The notes: generated by a model from the letters alone, not told the origin. A stretch of 59,480 bases of DNA from Fredinandcohnia humi (GCF_001439915.1 NZ_LMBW01000005.1:269470-328949), one strand, 5' to 3'; shown: positions 15,126 through 25,170, numbered from the stretch's first letter. Made by a program: numbers and translations.

Positions 15126-16235
15126 ATGAACAGTATACCTATTATCCAATTTAAAAATGTAACGAAACAATATGACAATGATCAACCTGTCCTTAACAAT
15201 GTCAGCTTTGAAATTGAAAGAGGAAAGTTTTATACCCTTCTTGGTCCTTCTGGATGCGGAAAAACAACGATATTGCGTTTGATTGCAGGATTTATTGAAC
15301 CCTCAGCTGGAGAGGTTTATTTTAATGGGAAAAAAGTAAATACCACACCTGCCAACAAACGTCAGGTTAATACGGTATTTCAGGATTATGCCTTATTTCC
15401 ACATCTTAATGTATATGAAAATGTTGCCTTTGGCTTACGTATAAAAAAAATGAAACAATCTGAAATAGATAAAAAGGTGAAGGAAGCATTGAGCTTCGTC
15501 AATCTTACCGGTTATGAAAACCGTGAGATTAGAGAAATGTCCGGCGGTCAAAGACAGCGTGTTGCGATTGCTCGCGCGATTGTAAATGAACCAGAGATTA
15601 TTTTATTGGATGAGCCATTATCTGCGCTCGATTTAAAGCTTCGTACAGAAATGCAGTACGAGCTTCGAGATCTACAAAAGCGCCTTGGCATTACCTTTAT
15701 CTTTGTCACACACGACCAAGAAGAAGCGCTTGCGATGTCTGATGAGATTTTTGTACTAAATAAAGGGAACATTCAACAAAGCGGCAGCCCGATTGATATT
15801 TATGATGAACCAATCAACCGCTTTGTCGCTGATTTTATCGGAGAATCCAATATCGTAAAAGGAAAAATGCATAAAGACTTTTTAGTTGAATTCGTTGGAA
15901 AGACATTTGACTGTGTGGACCAAGGTTTTTCGGACAATGAACCAGTTGAAATTGTCATCCGTCCGGAGGATTTAGAAATCACTTCTGTTGAAAAAGGTCA
16001 GCTACAGGTCGCTGTAGATTCCCAGCTTTTTAGAGGTGTTCACTATGAAATTTGTTGCTTTGACAAGGACGGAAATGAATGGCTTGTGCACTCTACGAAA
16101 AAAGCAAAAGTCGGCGATGAAATCGGACTTCACTTTGATCCTGAGGCGATTCACGTTATGCGTATTGGTGAAACAGAAGAGGAATATGATCGTCGCTTAG
16201 AGGCATATGTGGACGGGGAAAGCCATGGAAAATAA
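15126..16235 (+). CDS. potA: Spermidine/putrescine ABC transporter ATPase PotA
   Basis: 369 residues. Walker [10 protein letters not shown] near 42, Q-loop [11 protein letters not shown], signature [14 protein letters not shown] near 140, Walker [13 protein letters not shown] and H-loop VTHDQEEAL, then a C-terminal TOBE-type regulatory region (about 270-369), as usual for PotA and other MalK-like ATPases. Start ATG 15126 with AAGGGGG eight bases upstream. First gene of a four-gene operon in the order potABCD with overlapping ends. It energises polyamine import at the inner face of the membrane. Confidence 0.95.
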   Translation: MNSIPIIQFKNVTKQYDNDQPVLNNVSFEIERGKFYTLLGPSGCGKTTILRLIAGFIEPSAGEVYFNGKKVNTTPANKRQVNTVFQDYALFPHLNVYENVAFGLRIKKMKQSEIDKKVKEALSFVNLTGYENREIREMSGGQRQRVAIARAIVNEPEIILLDEPLSALDLKLRTEMQYELRDLQKRLGITFIFVTHDQEEALAMSDEIFVLNKGNIQQSGSPIDIYDEPINRFVADFIGESNIVKGKMHKDFLVEFVGKTFDCVDQGFSDNEPVEIVIRPEDLEITSVEKGQLQVAVDSQLFRGVHYEICCFDKDGNEWLVHSTKKAKVGDEIGLHFDPEAIHVMRIGETEEEYDRRLEAYVDGESHGK

Positions 16236-17043
16236 GCTTACCCGTAACTTCTATTTTATCCCTTACGCACTATGGATTCTTGTATTTGTTATTGCACCGA
16301 TTACGCTTGTCCTCTACTATTCGTTTTTTGATATAGAGGGTAATCTATCATTCGTGAACTATAAAACATTTTTCACACCGATTTACTTAAAAATGACGCT
16401 TAGCTCATTTTGGTATGCCTTTTTAATCACAGCTGTTTCTTTGCTGGTTGCATACCCGACAGCCTATTTACTCACAAGAACAAAGCATAAGCATCTTTGG
16501 CTGCTGTTAATCATTGCTCCGTCCTGGATCAATCTGCTTTTAAAAGCATATGCCTTTATTGGGATTTTTGGGGCCTACGGAACTGCCAATGCGATTCTCG
16601 AAGTGCTAGGGATTGGCTCTCGACAGTTATTATTTACGGACTTCAGTTTTGTGTTTGTATCGGTTTATATTTTTATTCCATTTATGATTTTACCAATCTT
16701 CAACTCATTAAATGAATTAAATCCAAGTTTATTAGATGCTTCTCGCGACCTTGGGGCATCTAAATGGACATCGTTTCGTCGTGTGATTTTTCCACTTACG
16801 ATTCAAGGAGTCAAATCAGGCTGCCAGATTGTATTCATCCCTGCCCTATCATTGTTCATGCTAACACGATTAATTGCAGGTAACAAAGTGATTACACTTG
16901 GTACCGCGATTGAACAACAGTTTCTTGTCACACAGGATTGGGGAATGGGTTCAACCATTGCCGTCTTCCTCATTATTTTCATGGTGTTAATAATGGTGGC
17001 AACGGGAAACCGCAAGAAACGAGGTGCTAGAAATGAGAGATAA
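16225..17043 (+). CDS. potB: Polyamine ABC transporter permease PotB
   Basis: 272 residues, six membrane helices, with the permease-ATPase contact loop (EAA-like) at [28 protein letters not shown] 16225 is preceded by GGGGAAAG and overlaps potA by 11 bp. It forms the transmembrane channel with PotC. Confidence 0.93.
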   Translation: MENKLTRNFYFIPYALWILVFVIAPITLVLYYSFFDIEGNLSFVNYKTFFTPIYLKMTLSSFWYAFLITAVSLLVAYPTAYLLTRTKHKHLWLLLIIAPSWINLLLKAYAFIGIFGAYGTANAILEVLGIGSRQLLFTDFSFVFVSVYIFIPFMILPIFNSLNELNPSLLDASRDLGASKWTSFRRVIFPLTIQGVKSGCQIVFIPALSLFMLTRLIAGNKVITLGTAIEQQFLVTQDWGMGSTIAVFLIIFMVLIMVATGNRKKRGARNER

Positions 17044-17836
17044 ACTTGCTATGTCTTCAAAAGTATATCTATTTATTATTTTCTTCATTTTATATGCACC
17101 GATTATCTATTTAGTGTACTACTCCTTCAATAGCGGTGGCACGATGAACAATTTCGAGGGCTTTACCTTGGAGTGGTATAAGGAGCTATTAGGAGATACA
17201 AGATTACTAATCATTGTGTTAAATACATTTGTGATCGCATTGCTATCGGCCCTTGTTTCAACAATTATTGGGCTGCTGGGTGCCATTGGGATTCACTCTG
17301 TCAAACAAAGACAAACCCAGAATACGTTATTATCATTAAATAATGTTTTAATTGTTAGTCCAGATGTTATCATTGGTGCGTCTTTCTTAATTTTATTAAC
17401 AATGGCTGGAATTAAATTAGGCTTTTATTCGGTGTTGCTTTCACATATTGCCTTCAGTATTCCAATTGTTGTTCTAATGGTGCTGCCAAAACTAAAGGAA
17501 ATGAGTCCAACCTTAATTGATGCGGCAAAAGACCTTGGTGCAAGCCAGTGGCAAGTCCTGACAAAGGTCATTATTCCTTATATTACACCAGGTATTTTTG
17601 CTGGATTTTTCATGGCCCTTACGTATTCCTTTGATGATTTCGCTGTTACTTTCTTTGTAACTGGTAATGGTTTCTCAACGCTTTCCGTTGAAATCTATTC
17701 CCTTGCACGGCGCGGAATCTCCTTGAATATTAATGCATTGTCAACTTTATTATTCATCTTTACAATGCTGCTTGTAGTCGGCTATTACTTTATCGCACAA
17801 CGCGGGAGCACACGTGGATTGGGGGTTCGAAAATGA
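17033..17836 (+). CDS. potC: Polyamine ABC transporter permease PotC
   Basis: 267 residues, six membrane helices, EAA-like loop SPTLIDAAKDLGASQWQVLTKVIIP, and the conserved YSFDDFAVTFF segment of PotC proteins. ATG 17033 is preceded by GAGGTG; it overlaps potB by 11 bp and potD by 4 bp (ATGA). Confidence 0.93.
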   Translation: MRDKLAMSSKVYLFIIFFILYAPIIYLVYYSFNSGGTMNNFEGFTLEWYKELLGDTRLLIIVLNTFVIALLSALVSTIIGLLGAIGIHSVKQRQTQNTLLSLNNVLIVSPDVIIGASFLILLTMAGIKLGFYSVLLSHIAFSIPIVVLMVLPKLKEMSPTLIDAAKDLGASQWQVLTKVIIPYITPGIFAGFFMALTYSFDDFAVTFFVTGNGFSTLSVEIYSLARRGISLNINALSTLLFIFTMLLVVGYYFIAQRGSTRGLGVRK

Positions 17837-18906
17837 CGAAACTCATCCGAGCTTTCATAGCTATCGTTCTTGTATCAGGTGGTCTGCTCTATCTCATCCA
17901 TCACTTAAATTCATCACAGGGTCTCGCTAGTGGAAACACATTGACGATTTATAACTGGGGAGATTACATTGATGAAGAATTAATAGACCGCTTTGAAGAA
18001 GAAACTGGAATCAAGATCATTTACGAAACCTTTGACTCCAACGAAGCGATGATGACAAAAATCGAACAGGGTGGAACAACGTATGATATCGCGGTTCCAT
18101 CGGAATATATGATTGATAAAATGCGCCAAGAGGATTTGCTCATTCCGCTTGACCATTCGAAGTTACCCAATTTGAAAAACATTGATGAGCGATTCATGGA
18201 TCTCCCATTTGATCCGGAAAATAAATACTCTGTTCCTTATTTCTGGGGAACAGTTGGGATCGTATTTAACCCGACATTGCTCGATGGAAAAGAGTTTACA
18301 AGCTGGAATGACCTTTGGGATCCTTCCTTACAAAATGAAATCATCTTGGTCGACGGTGCCAGAGAAATTATGGGGATGGGACTTAATACACTTGGCTATT
18401 CACTAAATGACACAAATCTTGATCACTTAATGGAAGCAAAGAAAAAACTCATGATTCTTACACCAAATGTAAAAGCTATTGTTGGTGACGAAGGAAAAGT
18501 CCTCATTCAAAATCGCGAAGCTGCCATTGGGATTGTTTGGTCTGGTGATGCTGCTGATATTATGTGGGAAAATGAAGATTTAGACTATGTGGTGCCAAGT
18601 GAGGGCTCTAACCTGTGGTTTGATAATATGGTGATTCCGAAGACCGCAAAAAATATTGATGGTGCCCACCAATTTATTAATTTTATGTTGGATGCGGAAG
18701 TTGCAGCGCAAAACACAGAATATGTCAGCTACTCCACTCCAAACAAAGAAGCACTACAGTATATGCCTGAAGATATGGTGACTGATGAGCGATTCTATCC
18801 ATCACCTGAATTAACAGAGAGGCTCGAGGTTTATGAAAACCTAGGGAAGAAAAATCTCGCCAACTATAACCAGCTTTTCTTAGAATTTAAAATGGGGCAA
18901 AACTAA
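17833..18906 (+). CDS. potD: Polyamine-binding protein PotD without a lipobox
   Basis: 357 residues, bacterial periplasmic binding-protein fold: LTIYNWGDYIDEELIDRFEEETGIKIIYETFDSNEAM near the N-terminus is typical of PotD/PotF, and SGDAADIMWENEDLDYVVPSEGSNLWFDNMVIPK supplies polyamine-contact acidic and Trp residues. The N-terminus is a hydrophobic segment ending LVSGGLLYL: where Bacillus PotD has a lipobox cysteine there is Gly, so it should be an anchored rather than lipid-modified protein. It captures spermidine or putrescine outside the membrane and hands it to PotBC. Confidence 0.92.
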   Translation: MTKLIRAFIAIVLVSGGLLYLIHHLNSSQGLASGNTLTIYNWGDYIDEELIDRFEEETGIKIIYETFDSNEAMMTKIEQGGTTYDIAVPSEYMIDKMRQEDLLIPLDHSKLPNLKNIDERFMDLPFDPENKYSVPYFWGTVGIVFNPTLLDGKEFTSWNDLWDPSLQNEIILVDGAREIMGMGLNTLGYSLNDTNLDHLMEAKKKLMILTPNVKAIVGDEGKVLIQNREAAIGIVWSGDAADIMWENEDLDYVVPSEGSNLWFDNMVIPKTAKNIDGAHQFINFMLDAEVAAQNTEYVSYSTPNKEALQYMPEDMVTDERFYPSPELTERLEVYENLGKKNLANYNQLFLEFKMGQN

Positions 18907-18922
18907 ATAAGATTTTCATCAA

Positions 18923-18957
18923 ACTCCTTATGCGGCCTAAACATAAGGAGTTTTTTT
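18923..18957 (+). terminator. Terminator of potABCD
   Basis: ACTCCTTATG and CATAAGGAGT, perfect 10-bp stem with a 9-nt loop, followed by TTTTTTT. Confidence 0.92.
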
Positions 18958-19134
18958 GTATGCCATCCTCTTAAAAACATTTTCAGTAAAATAACTTTTC
19001 TAACAATATGAAATATTTATATAATAATTCTTTTCAAAAAACAAAACATTCACCTAAAGCGATTACAATGTTGTAAAAATGCCATTTTTCTGTATTTGGA
19101 AAGATTTATATATTTTTAAATCAATTAATTTTTC

Positions 19135-19162
19135 TTGAAATTCACTTTTTTGAGTGTATAAT
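19135..19162 (+). promoter_or_regulatory. Sigma-A promoter of the peptide transporter operon
   Basis: TTGAAA at 19135-19140 and TATAAT at 19157-19162, spacer 16, start near 19169, about 60 nt before the first gene. The stretch 18958-19134 is very AT-rich and shows nothing else. Confidence 0.72.
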
Positions 19163-19230
19163 TAGTTTTTGTTATTGATATATTACAAAAATTTTAATAA
19201 GTATTTTGATATAGAAAGGGGTGGATTTTT

Positions 19231-20235
19231 ATGGAAGATACTATTCTAGAAATAAAAGGTTTGAAAACCCATTTTCTTACTGATAGTGGACAAATTCCCG
19301 CTGTAAACGGTGTTGATCTTTACCTTAAAAAAGGAGAAATCCTTGGAATCGTTGGTGAGTCTGGTTGTGGTAAAAGTGTAACCTCTCTTTCCATCATGCA
19401 GTTAGTTGGGCATCCAGGAAAAATAGTCGGCGGCGAAATTTTATTTAATGGCGAAAATCTTGTTAACGCAAAGGAAAAGCGAATGAGACAAATTCGTGGA
19501 AATAAAATTGGAATGATATTCCAAGAGCCAATGACATCATTGAACCCAGTATTCACAATCGGCAATCAATTAATCGAAGCCATTTTGATACACAATAAGA
19601 TTTCGAAAAAAGAAGCCCGAATGAGAGCTATTGAAATGTTAAACCTTGTTGGTCTCCCAAGGGCTGACGAATTAATAGATGAATATCCTCATCAATTATC
19701 CGGCGGTATGCGTCAAAGGGTCATGATTGCGATGGCAATGGTTTGTAAACCTGAAATTTTAATTGCAGATGAGCCAACAACTGCACTTGACGTAACCATT
19801 CAGGCCCAAATCCTTGAATTGATGAAAAAGCTGAATAAGGAAACGAAAACTTCTATCATTATGATTACACATGACCTTGGTGTTGTTGCTGAAATGTGTG
19901 ACAGGATAGCGGTTATGTATTCAGGAAAGGTTGTTGAAGAGGGCGATACAAAGTCACTTTTCAAAAACCCTCAGCATCCTTATACGAAGGGGCTTATCGA
20001 GTCTGTTCCAGACGTTCGAACAAAAAAAGACCGTCTATTCTCTATATCAGGGAGTGTACCTATCCCAGGTTCTATTAAAAAGGGCTGCCATTTTGCAGAA
20101 AGATGCCCATATGCATTTGATAAGTGTAGAGAAGTTGCTCCTAGTTTACTAGACGTTGGAAATGGCCAACGTGCAAGATGCCATCTACATGAAACGAATA
20201 GCAATGCTTTACACCTTCAGGGTGCATCTCAATAA
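19231..20235 (+). CDS. Oligopeptide/dipeptide ABC transporter ATPase (DppD/OppD type)
   Basis: 334 residues. Walker A GESGCGKS near 44, Q-loop IFQEPMTSLNP, signature LSGGMRQRVMIAMAM, Walker B ILIADEPTTALD, and the C-terminal oligopeptide-transporter extension HPYTKGLIESVP with a Cys-rich segment (CHFAERCPYAFDKCREVAP...CH). In related DppD proteins these cysteines hold an iron-sulfur cluster. AAAGGGGTGG precedes ATG 19231. First of five genes: two ATPases, then binding protein, then two permeases. Confidence 0.92.
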   Translation: MEDTILEIKGLKTHFLTDSGQIPAVNGVDLYLKKGEILGIVGESGCGKSVTSLSIMQLVGHPGKIVGGEILFNGENLVNAKEKRMRQIRGNKIGMIFQEPMTSLNPVFTIGNQLIEAILIHNKISKKEARMRAIEMLNLVGLPRADELIDEYPHQLSGGMRQRVMIAMAMVCKPEILIADEPTTALDVTIQAQILELMKKLNKETKTSIIMITHDLGVVAEMCDRIAVMYSGKVVEEGDTKSLFKNPQHPYTKGLIESVPDVRTKKDRLFSISGSVPIPGSIKKGCHFAERCPYAFDKCREVAPSLLDVGNGQRARCHLHETNSNALHLQGASQ

Positions 20236-20261
20236 TCTTTTTGTAAAGGAGGGAGAATAAA

Positions 20262-21242
20262 ATGCCCGAAACATTATTGGAAGTTAAAGATCTGCAGAAA
20301 CATTTTCCGATTAAAAGCGGAGTCCTTCAAAAGCAAACTGGTGCAGTAAAAGCAGTTGATGGCGTCTCCTTCAGCCTTCATAAAGGAGAAACACTTGGTA
20401 TAGTTGGTGAAAGTGGTTGTGGAAAATCAACAACGGGTCGTATGGTTATGCGATTGCTTGAACCTACTGGCGGAAAAATTATCTTTGAAGATCGTGATTT
20501 AATGACTCTTTCTAATTCAGAAATGAGAAAGATGAGAAAGGATATCCAAATGGTATTCCAGGATCCTTTTGCATCTCTTAATCCAAGACATACTGTTGAA
20601 CAGATTATTGAAGAGCCTTTAATCGTTCATGGTCTCGGAAATAGACAAGAAAGAAAGAAAAGAGTCAGAGAATTATTAGAAATTGTTGGTTTAAACTCCT
20701 ATCATGCGAAACGCTATCCACATCAATTTAGTGGAGGTCAAAGACAACGGATTGGTATTGCCCGCGCTTTGGCCGTTAAACCAAAGCTTATTATTGCAGA
20801 CGAACCTGTATCAGCTCTTGACGTTTCAATCCAATCTCAGGTTCTAAATCTACTTGAAGATTTGCAGAAGGAATTTGGTTTAACTTATTTATTTATTGCC
20901 CATGACTTAGGCGTTGTCCGTCACATCAGTGATAGAGTTGGAGTGATGTATTTAGGCAGAATCGTAGAGTTAACCGATAGTGATCGATTATACGAATCTC
21001 CTAAGCATCCTTATACAGAGGCCCTGCTCTCATCTGTGCCTATTCCGGACCCAGAGTACAGCCAAGAACGAATCATTCTAAGTGGAGATGTGCCTAGTCC
21101 ATCAAATCCACCTTCTGGATGTCCGTTCCATACACGTTGCCCCAAGGCAATGGATATTTGTAAACAGGTTGTTCCTACACTCCAAGAGGTTGAGCAAGGT
21201 CACTTTACCGCTTGTCACCTTTATGGAGAAGAGCAAATATAA
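20262..21242 (+). CDS. Oligopeptide/dipeptide ABC transporter ATPase (DppF/OppF type)
   Basis: 326 residues. Walker [10 protein letters not shown] near 50, Q-loop [12 protein letters not shown], signature [14 protein letters not shown], Walker [16 protein letters not shown]-terminal extension [12 protein letters not shown] and the Cys cluster [20 protein letters not shown]. Pairs with the preceding ATPase as the heterodimeric motor. GGAGGGAG lies seven bases before ATG 20262; 26-bp gap to the previous gene. Confidence 0.92.
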   Translation: MPETLLEVKDLQKHFPIKSGVLQKQTGAVKAVDGVSFSLHKGETLGIVGESGCGKSTTGRMVMRLLEPTGGKIIFEDRDLMTLSNSEMRKMRKDIQMVFQDPFASLNPRHTVEQIIEEPLIVHGLGNRQERKKRVRELLEIVGLNSYHAKRYPHQFSGGQRQRIGIARALAVKPKLIIADEPVSALDVSIQSQVLNLLEDLQKEFGLTYLFIAHDLGVVRHISDRVGVMYLGRIVELTDSDRLYESPKHPYTEALLSSVPIPDPEYSQERIILSGDVPSPSNPPSGCPFHTRCPKAMDICKQVVPTLQEVEQGHFTACHLYGEEQI

Positions 21243-21299
21243 ATAGGCTTTGTATAATCTACTTAGCCCTAAATTAAAATTATTTTGGAGGGAAATACC

Positions 21300-22907
21300 A
21301 TGAAAAAACGTTTCTTACAAACGTTAGTACTATTCGTTGCCCTTTCAGCCGTATTAATGGCTTGTGGCAGCAAAGACTCAGATAGCGGTGATTCTTCATC
21401 ATCGGCTAAAGATGAAGCACAAACCACTCTAATTTACGGTCGTGGAGCTGATACTACTTCTCTAGACCCAGGTGTTGTAACTGATGGTGAATCACTTAAA
21501 GTTACTGAAAACATTTTTGATACTCTTTTAGATTATGAAGAGGAAACTACAGAGGTTACACCTGCTTTAGCAACTGAATGGACAATCTCTGATGATTCTT
21601 TAGAGTATACCTTCAAATTACAAGAAGGTGTAAAATTCCATGATGGTACAGATTTTAACGCAGATGCAGTTGTATTCAACTTTGAACGCTGGATGAGCGG
21701 TGGCACTGATGGTGCATTCGTATATTACGCTGCAATGTTCGGGGGCTTTAAAAAAGACGAAGGACATGTCATTGAATCTGTTGAAGCGGTGGATGACCTT
21801 ACAGTAAAATTCACTTTAAAACGCCCACAAGCACCCTTTTTAAACAACCTTGCAATGGGTCCATTCGGAATTGCTAGCCCAACAGCTATTGAAGAACTAG
21901 GCGATAAATTTGGTGGAAACCCAGTAGGTACTGGTCCATTCGTATTCAAAGAATGGAAACGTAATGACACAATTACTCTTGAAAGAAACGAAGATTATTA
22001 TGCAGGCACTCCAAAGCTTGAAAAAGTTATTTTTAGAGTCATTCCTGATAATTCAGCACGTCTAACAGCTTTAAAAACAGGTGAAATTGACTTAATGGAT
22101 GGAGTAAATCCAAGTGATGTTTCACAAATTGAAAGTGATTCTGCATTACAAGTATTATTACGTCCAGGTATGAATATTGGATATTTTGGCTTTAACACTG
22201 AAATGGAACCATTCAATAATGTAAAGGTTCGTCAAGCACTTAACCATGCTATTGACAAACAAGCGATCATCGACACATTCTATGCTGGTAATGCAGATGT
22301 TGCAGTTAACCCATATCCTTCATTTATGCCAGGATTCAATGACGAAATCGAAGGTTATTCATATGAGTTAGACAAAGCGAAGGAACTTCTTACTGAAGCT
22401 GGATATCCAGACGGCTTTAAAATGGAGCTTTGGACGTTCACTAACCCAAGAGATTACATGCCTGAACCACAAAAGATTGCTGAAGCCATTCAAGCTGACT
22501 TCGCAAAAATTGATGTAGAAGTTGAGATTGTAACATACGATTGGACAACCTTCTTAGAAAAAGTTCAAAACGGTGAAGCTCAATCATACCTTGCTGGATG
22601 GATTGGTGACAATGGAGATCCAGATAACTTCTTATATGTTTTATTAGACCAAGATAGCATTGACGGAAATAACTATTCACGTTATGCAAATCAAGAACTA
22701 CATGATCTTCTAATTGCAGCACAAACCGAAACAGACGAAGCAAAACGAAACGACATGTACAAACAAGCCCAAGAAATCATTCATAATGAGGGTCCTTGGA
22801 TTCCAATTGCACACGCACGTGCAGCATTAGCTGCTAGTAGCAACCTAAAAGGATTTATTCCACATCCTACAGGTGTAGACAAATTTACAAACGCATATTT
22901 TGAATAA
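21300..22907 (+). CDS. Peptide-binding lipoprotein (SBP family 5)
   Basis: 535 residues from ATG 21300 with GGAGGG nine bases upstream. Lipoprotein signal with lipobox LMAC (Cys 22 or so) followed by a Ser/Asp/Gly linker. The family-5 binding-protein body is recognisable: TSLDPGVVTDGESLKVTENIFDTLLDYEE, then EWTISDDSLEYTFKLQEGVKFHDGTDFNADAVVFNFERW, and a late GDNGDPDNFLY segment as in DppA/OppA/nickel-binding relatives. It binds peptides (or a similar small ligand) outside the membrane. It ends in a good terminator, so it is probably made in excess over the permeases downstream. Confidence 0.92.
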   Translation: MKKRFLQTLVLFVALSAVLMACGSKDSDSGDSSSSAKDEAQTTLIYGRGADTTSLDPGVVTDGESLKVTENIFDTLLDYEEETTEVTPALATEWTISDDSLEYTFKLQEGVKFHDGTDFNADAVVFNFERWMSGGTDGAFVYYAAMFGGFKKDEGHVIESVEAVDDLTVKFTLKRPQAPFLNNLAMGPFGIASPTAIEELGDKFGGNPVGTGPFVFKEWKRNDTITLERNEDYYAGTPKLEKVIFRVIPDNSARLTALKTGEIDLMDGVNPSDVSQIESDSALQVLLRPGMNIGYFGFNTEMEPFNNVKVRQALNHAIDKQAIIDTFYAGNADVAVNPYPSFMPGFNDEIEGYSYELDKAKELLTEAGYPDGFKMELWTFTNPRDYMPEPQKIAEAIQADFAKIDVEVEIVTYDWTTFLEKVQNGEAQSYLAGWIGDNGDPDNFLYVLLDQDSIDGNNYSRYANQELHDLLIAAQTETDEAKRNDMYKQAQEIIHNEGPWIPIAHARAALAASSNLKGFIPHPTGVDKFTNAYFE

Positions 22908-22925
22908 TAGTTAATAAGGGGAGTC

Positions 22926-22950
22926 TTGTTACTCCCCTTTATAGATGAAG
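22926..22950 (+). terminator. Intra-operon terminator after the binding protein
   Basis: AAGGGGAGT and ACTCCCCTT, perfect 9-bp stem, followed by TATAG, i.e. a weak U-tract; probably partial termination. Confidence 0.65.
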
Positions 22951-22974
22951 TTCAAAAAGTCCGGTGAAAATGAC

Positions 22975-23195
22975 ACATCGAATTTCTTCGTTGGCTTGTT
23001 TTTCCGCTCCTCGGAAAAGAAAATCACTTTCCTTCGTGCGATGCGGATTCTTAGAAGCACTTACTTGTGCTCACGTATTAACTGCATACGTTCCGCTACT
23101 CAAAACTGCGCCGCCTCGAAATTTCGACGCACAGGATGTGCTAGTGTCGACAATGCCACAGGACGTGGCGTTTTTGTCGACGCGGTCCTTTTCAT
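22975..23195 (+). repeat. Dispersed repeat inside the peptide transporter operon
   Basis: Shares GACGCACAGGATGTGCTAGT and the following AGGAC-loop hairpin with the 6.1 kb repeat. Hairpins: GCACAGGATGTGC (23129-23141), GCCACAGGACGTGGC (23155-23169) inside GTCGAC/GTCGAC (23146-23151 with 23176-23181). The left 150 bp is GC-richer than its neighbours and not shared with the other copies. ORFs here (22945-23235 and 22964-23338) have no ribosome site and look spurious. Confidence 0.75.
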
Positions 23196-23240
23196 CCTCC
23201 TTTTTGAACACATATTTAACCATCAAAAGGGGTGAACATA

Positions 23241-24245
23241 ATGCTTTCATATACGGTTCGCCGTTTACTCATGTTAATTCCGGTATTATTCGGAATGTCA
23301 CTTATCGTGTTCTTTATGCTACGGCTTATCCCTGGTGACCCAGCAGATGCTATCTTGGGTGAAAAAGCATCACCCGCTGCCAAAGAGGCATTAACTCAGC
23401 AACTTGGATTGGACGAGCCATGGTATACACAATATTTCTCGTACATCGGTGATTTACTACAAGGTGATTTAGGAGAATCACTTCGTACCCGCTCACCTAT
23501 TTCTGAAGAAATCTGGCCGTTTTTAGCCGCAACCTTTGAGCTTGCACTCGTTGCCATGATTATTGCAATCGTGGTCGGTGTAAACGCAGGAATCATAAGC
23601 GCATGGTTTCAAAACTCATGGTTTGATTACACAGCGATGATCCTCGCACTAATCGGCGTTTCAATTCCTATCTTTTGGCTTGGATTAATGGAACAATGGA
23701 TTTTTGCTCTAGAACTAAACTGGTTACCTTCTCTTGGAAGAGAGAATATTCGTGACCCGATTGAACCAATTACGCACTTATTTTTACTAGATACATTGAT
23801 ACAAGGGAATTTTGATCAGTTTGTCGTTACCTTAAAACACTTAATTTTACCAAGTATTGCATTAGCAACCATCCCAATGGCGATCATTGCTAGAATGACT
23901 AGGTCAAGCATGCTGGAGGTAATGCGTTCAGACTTTATCCGAACAGCACGAGCAAAGGGTCAAAAAATGTTCTGGATTGTATATAAGCATGCTTTAAAAA
24001 ATGCATTTATACCAGTTTTAACGACAATTGGGCTCCAAATGGGACTTCTTTTAGGTGGGGCTATTCTTACCGAAACTATTTTTAGTTGGCCAGGAATTGG
24101 AAGATATATTTACGAAGCAATTTCTTTTAGAGATTACCCTGTTGTTCAATCAGGAGTATTACTTATTGCAGCTATTTTCGTATTTATTAACCTAATCGTT
24201 GACTTACTATACGCAGTATTTGACCCACGTATTAAATATCAATAA
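23241..24245 (+). CDS. Peptide ABC transporter permease (DppB/OppB type)
   Basis: 334 residues, six membrane helices with the large loop after helix 1 typical of DppB (RLIPGDPADAILGEKASPAAKEALTQQLGLDEPW), and the EAA loop DFIRTARAKGQKMFWIVYKHALKNAFIPVLT. ATG 23241 is chosen because AAAGGGG ends nine bases upstream. The gene follows the binding-protein gene after a 330-bp gap filled by a terminator and a dispersed repeat. Confidence 0.92.
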   Translation: MLSYTVRRLLMLIPVLFGMSLIVFFMLRLIPGDPADAILGEKASPAAKEALTQQLGLDEPWYTQYFSYIGDLLQGDLGESLRTRSPISEEIWPFLAATFELALVAMIIAIVVGVNAGIISAWFQNSWFDYTAMILALIGVSIPIFWLGLMEQWIFALELNWLPSLGRENIRDPIEPITHLFLLDTLIQGNFDQFVVTLKHLILPSIALATIPMAIIARMTRSSMLEVMRSDFIRTARAKGQKMFWIVYKHALKNAFIPVLTTIGLQMGLLLGGAILTETIFSWPGIGRYIYEAISFRDYPVVQSGVLLIAAIFVFINLIVDLLYAVFDPRIKYQ

Positions 24246-24267
24246 TGGAAAAGAGGTGGAATTGTAC

Positions 24268-25170
24268 ATGGCTGAATTAGCTCCCGGGCACGAATCTAAC
24301 GTGTCAAAACCTCAAAAAGATGATACCGTAGTTTCTCCTTGGAAAGATGCTTGGAAGGGATTTAAAAAGAATCGCTTGGCATTGGTGGGTACTGGAATTG
24401 TTGCCTTCTTTATTTTAATTGCCATTTTTGCTGATGTTCTTGCCCCGATGAGCTATAAAGAATCGATTCTAGCAGATAGTTTACAACCCCCATCTGCAGA
24501 GCATTGGTTTGGAACGGATGACTTAGGGAGAGATATTTTTTCAAGAATTATTTATGGCGCAAGAATCTCGTTATGGGTTGGTTTCTTTGCAGTCTTAGCC
24601 TCTGCAGTTATCGGTTCTTTACTCGGAATTCTGGCTGGCTACTATGGAAAATGGGTTGATATGCTTATTTCTCGAACATTTGATATTTTACTAGCATTCC
24701 CAAGTATCCTATTAGCCATTGCAATTGTTGCAATTTTAGGACCATCCCTTCAAAACGCTCTAATTGCAATTGCGATAATAAATGTACCGAACTTTGGACG
24801 ACTTGTCCGTTCAAAGGTCATCAGTATTAAGGAAGAAGAATTTATTATGGCTGCAAAAGCAATCGGGATGAAAGATTCTCGAATTCTTTTAAAACATATT
24901 CTTCCAAATAGTATAACACCCATTATCGTTCAAGGCTCACTAGGAATTGCAACAGCAATACTTGAAGCAGCTGCTTTAGGGTTTCTAGGATTAGGTGCAC
25001 AAGCTCCGGAACCTGAATGGGGAAGAATGCTAAGTGATGCAAGAAGCTATATTCAACAAGCACCATGGACACTTATTTTCCCAGGGCTTGCCATTATGTT
25101 AACTGTATTAGGTTTTAACCTTATGGGTGACGGTCTTCGCGACGCACTAGACCCTAAAATGAAGAGTTAA
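24268..25170 (+). CDS. Peptide ABC transporter permease (DppC/OppC type)
   Basis: 300 residues, cytoplasmic N-terminus then six helices; DppC hallmarks HWFGTDDLGRDIFSRIIYGARISL near residue 80 and EAA loop EFIMAAKAIGMKDSRILLKHILPNSITPIIVQ. ATG 24268 follows AGAGGTGGA. Partner channel subunit of the preceding permease; last gene of the operon. Confidence 0.92.
   Translation: MAELAPGHESNVSKPQKDDTVVSPWKDAWKGFKKNRLALVGTGIVAFFILIAIFADVLAPMSYKESILADSLQPPSAEHWFGTDDLGRDIFSRIIYGARISLWVGFFAVLASAVIGSLLGILAGYYGKWVDMLISRTFDILLAFPSILLAIAIVAILGPSLQNALIAIAIINVPNFGRLVRSKVISIKEEEFIMAAKAIGMKDSRILLKHILPNSITPIIVQGSLGIATAILEAAALGFLGLGAQAPEPEWGRMLSDARSYIQQAPWTLIFPGLAIMLTVLGFNLMGDGLRDALDPKMKS

Noticed and set aside
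6196-23169. Exact CsrA binding sites in the repeats
   Set aside because: The loops read CAGGA rather than the preferred ANGGA and no csrA gene is in view; CsrA titration is therefore given only as a hypothesis.
22945-23338. Two overlapping ORFs in the peptide transporter operon
   Set aside because: Both lie across the dispersed repeat and one enters the permease gene in another frame; Cys/Arg-rich random-looking products.
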